Of a stretch of 6,446 bases of DNA, positions 5,249 to 6,446 are shown piece by piece. The stretch comes from an uncultured Eubacteriales bacterium (GTDB taxonomy: Bacteria; Bacillota; Clostridia; TANB77; CAG-508). Positions within the stretch are counted from its first letter, which is position 1. The number at the start of each line of letters is the position of its first letter. Below the pieces are notes generated by a model. It was not told the DNA's origin. It made no database searches and saw only the letters and a list, made by a program, of their open reading frames with translations. The translations under genes and the position numbers were made by a program. The stretch covers positions 1 to 6,446 of the forward strand of contig CACXCH010000053.1 in assembly GCA_902766085.1 (NCBI GenBank), in the 5' to 3' direction.

Positions 5249-5477
5249 ATTATCAAGAGTTGGAGCTAAAAAAGCACCTTTCTATCATATAGTAGTTGCT
5301 GATTCTAGAAAAGCTAGAAATGGTAAAATTATTGAGCAAATAGGAACTTATGATCCAATGACAAATCCTGCAACACTTATACTTGACAACGAAAAAGTTG
5401 AAAAATGGATTAAAAATGGAGCACAACCAACAGAAACAGTAAGAGCTTTAATAAACAAAAGTAAAGAAAACAAATAG
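5235..5477 (+). CDS. rpsP: 30S ribosomal protein S16
   Basis: S16 is an early-binding protein of the 30S body that stabilises 16S rRNA folding. The 80-residue product matches the family closely: MVKIRLSRVGAKKAPFYHIV at the N-terminus, VADSRKARNGK (21-31), EQIGTYDP (34-41) and the W58 / GAQPTETVR (62-70) block near the C-terminus. Length is typical of the short bacterial form. The ATG at 5235 is fixed by the perfect ribosome binding site and lies 14 bases inside the end of ffh in a different frame. khpA follows after 56 bases in which I see nothing but its ribosome binding site. Confidence 0.98.
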   Translation: MVKIRLSRVGAKKAPFYHIVVADSRKARNGKIIEQIGTYDPMTNPATLILDNEKVEKWIKNGAQPTETVRALINKSKENK

Positions 5478-5533
5478 TTAAATCTAACTAGAAAATATTC
5501 ATTCTGATTTATACCTTAAAGAAAGGAATAAAA

Positions 5534-5770
5534 ATGGAAGAAATTCTTAGAATAATAATTGAAAATCTTGTTGAAAATAAAGATGCTATTTCTATTGAAA
5601 GCGAAAATAAAGACGAAAATATTATAATTTTCAAAGTAAAAGTAGCTAAAGATGAAATGGGAAAAGTAATTGGAAAACAAGGTAAAGTTGCCAATTCAAT
5701 TAGAAATATTATGAAGGCAGCTGCATCTAGAGAAGGCAAAAAAGTTGAAGTAGAATTTGTTGATGACTAA
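5534..5770 (+). CDS. khpA: KH-domain RNA-binding protein KhpA (YlqC family)
   Basis: This is a 78-residue single KH domain protein of the KhpA/YlqC family. In Gram-positive bacteria KhpA works with KhpB (EloR/Jag) as an RNA-binding pair affecting cell division and elongation. The RNA-binding GxxG loop is visible in GKVIGKQGK (43-51; G47-K48-Q49-G50), followed by the VANSIRNIMKAAA helix (52-64) and a final strand KKVEVEFVDD. Length is usual for the family. AAAGGA (5522-5527) lies six bases before the ATG. Its place between rpsP and rimM is the standard Firmicute arrangement. A 133-base gap with a possible RNA structure separates it from rimM. Confidence 0.93.
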   Translation: MEEILRIIIENLVENKDAISIESENKDENIIIFKVKVAKDEMGKVIGKQGKVANSIRNIMKAAASREGKKVEVEFVDD

Positions 5771-5792
5771 TAAGAACAAATTAAAAATATAG

Positions 5793-5868
5793 TTTTATAA
5801 GGCTTAAATACAAATAAAATCGACGTTATAAAGATTTGATAGGTAATAAGCAAAAATGCTTTATAAAA
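5793..5868 (+). other. Possible RNA stem-loop in the khpA-rimM gap
   Basis: TTTTATAAGGC (5793-5803) can pair with GCTTTATAAAA (5858-5868) over 11 bp including one G.U, enclosing 54 bases. A small hairpin, AAGCA (5848-5852) with TGCTT (5856-5860), overlaps the 3' arm, so the two would be mutually exclusive. No T tract follows, so it is not an obvious terminator. The gap is long for this cluster; beyond this structure and the rimM ribosome binding site I see no small gene or good promoter in 5771-5903. Confidence 0.3.
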
Positions 5869-5903
5869 AATTAAGGTAATTTAATTTGCAAGAGGACAAC
5901 AAA

Positions 5904-6377
5904 ATGGAAAATAAAACAATCAAAGTTGGTAAAATTGTTAACACTTTTGGAATAAAAGGTGAAATAAAGGTTCTACCAAATGTGGAATATTTTGATAAAC
6001 TCAAAAAAATTTATATTGATTCAAATGAATTTGAAATTTCAAAAATGAGAGTTCACAGAAATGTTTACATAGTTAAACTAAAAAATATTGATGATATAAA
6101 TTTAATTGAAAAGTATAAAGGTATGGATATTACCATAAATGAATCTGACAGACCTAAGAAAAAAGAAGGAGAGTATTACAAAGAAGATCTAATTGGAATG
6201 GAAGTTATTACCGATGATGGCAAAGACCTTGGAAAATTGGATGATATTTTTAATACAGGAGCTAACGATATTTACCAAGTTGGAGAAATTTTATTACCAG
6301 CGATTGATGATGTTATCAAACAAATTGATACAAAAAACAACAAAATCATAGTGCACATATTAAAGGGGTTAATTTAA
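5904..6377 (+). CDS. rimM: 16S rRNA processing / ribosome maturation factor RimM
   Basis: RimM helps mature the 3' (head) domain of the 30S subunit, binding near ribosomal protein S19. The 157-residue protein has the two expected domains. The N-terminal beta-barrel has VGKIVNTFGIKGEIKV (8-23). The C-terminal PRC-barrel has EYYKEDLIGMEV (90-101), NTGANDIYQV (117-126), LLPAI (130-134) and the terminal LKGL. ATG 5904 is preferred over an in-frame TTG at 5886 because AAGAGGA (5890-5896) lies seven bases before it. It is somewhat short for the family: the loop after the GxKGE block and the turn before EILLPAI look trimmed, but no key motif is missing. It is followed after three bases by trmD. Confidence 0.95.
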   Translation: MENKTIKVGKIVNTFGIKGEIKVLPNVEYFDKLKKIYIDSNEFEISKMRVHRNVYIVKLKNIDDINLIEKYKGMDITINESDRPKKKEGEYYKEDLIGMEVITDDGKDLGKLDDIFNTGANDIYQVGEILLPAIDDVIKQIDTKNNKIIVHILKGLI

Positions 6378-6380
6378 ATT

Positions 6381-6446
6381 ATGGAATTTGATGTACTAAC
6401 TCTTTTTCCAGAAATGTTTGATATTTTCAAACAAAGTATCATAAAA
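6381..6446 (+). CDS. trmD: tRNA (guanine-37-N1)-methyltransferase TrmD, N-terminal fragment
   Basis: Only the first 22 codons are present because the window ends here. They read MEFDVLTLFPEMFDIFKQSI and then IK, which is the typical TrmD N-terminus (TLFPEMF). TrmD is a SPOUT-fold (trefoil knot) methyltransferase that uses S-adenosylmethionine to make m1G37 in tRNAs and so prevents +1 frameshifting. The start lies three bases after the rimM stop. The purine-rich AAAGGGG (6362-6368) inside the end of rimM is a plausible, slightly distant ribosome binding site, so coupling with rimM is likely. The rimM-trmD order is standard, and rplS would be expected next beyond the edge. Confidence 0.95.
   Translation, partial: MEFDVLTLFPEMFDIFKQSIIK

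Noticed and set aside
1..6446. Possible use of TGA as tryptophan, suggested by the high AT content
   Set aside because: Conserved tryptophans in ThyX and S16 are encoded by TGG, and all frames keep normal lengths with TGA read as stop; no gene needs recoding.
1..6446. Mobile element, CRISPR array, tRNA or rRNA gene, defence system
   Set aside because: No transposase, integrase, regularly spaced repeats, cloverleaf or rRNA-like sequence was seen; the window is mostly a conserved housekeeping locus.

Overview
This is a strongly AT-rich stretch of bacterial chromosome. The gene order from 3404 to the right edge, ylxM-ffh-rpsP-khpA-rimM-trmD, is the classic signal recognition particle / ribosome maturation cluster of Firmicutes. 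Together with the Clostridia-like acyl-CoA synthetase, the flavin-dependent thymidylate synthase and the strong AGGAGG-type ribosome binding sites, it points to a low-GC Firmicute, most likely a member of the Clostridia. All identifiable genes end in TAA or TAG, and nothing suggests a non-standard genetic code.

Layout. Positions 1-296 hold no gene. They contain the ribosome binding site of a leftward gene that starts just outside the window, a hairpin with a T tract just upstream of that site, and a larger stem-loop that probably ends the thyX transcript. Positions 297-965 (minus strand) are thyX. Its 5' leader carries a consensus ribosome binding site separated from the start codon by a 14-bp hairpin. 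A divergent control region (about 966-1207) with a repeated palindrome separates thyX from a small predicted membrane protein at 1208-1504 (plus strand). A long-chain acyl-CoA synthetase follows at 1556-3241. A second control region (3242-3403) has a good sigma-A promoter overlapping a 13-bp perfect inverted repeat, and it precedes ylxM. The rest is the rightward cluster, and the window cuts trmD after 22 codons.

How the genes work together. YlxM and Ffh belong to co-translational protein targeting, with Ffh as the GTPase core of the signal recognition particle. RpsP is 30S protein S16, RimM is a 16S/30S maturation factor that works with the S19 region of the head, KhpA is a small KH-domain RNA-binding protein, and TrmD makes m1G37 in tRNA. 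They form one growth-linked translation and secretion unit. ThyX supplies dTMP and the acyl-CoA synthetase activates fatty acids; neither has an obvious functional link to the cluster.

I found no new multi-gene system (no defence island, mobile element or CRISPR). The points most worth checking are non-coding: the hairpin splitting the thyX ribosome binding site from its start, the inverted repeat on the ylxM promoter, the possible attenuator at the left edge, and the small His-patterned membrane protein.
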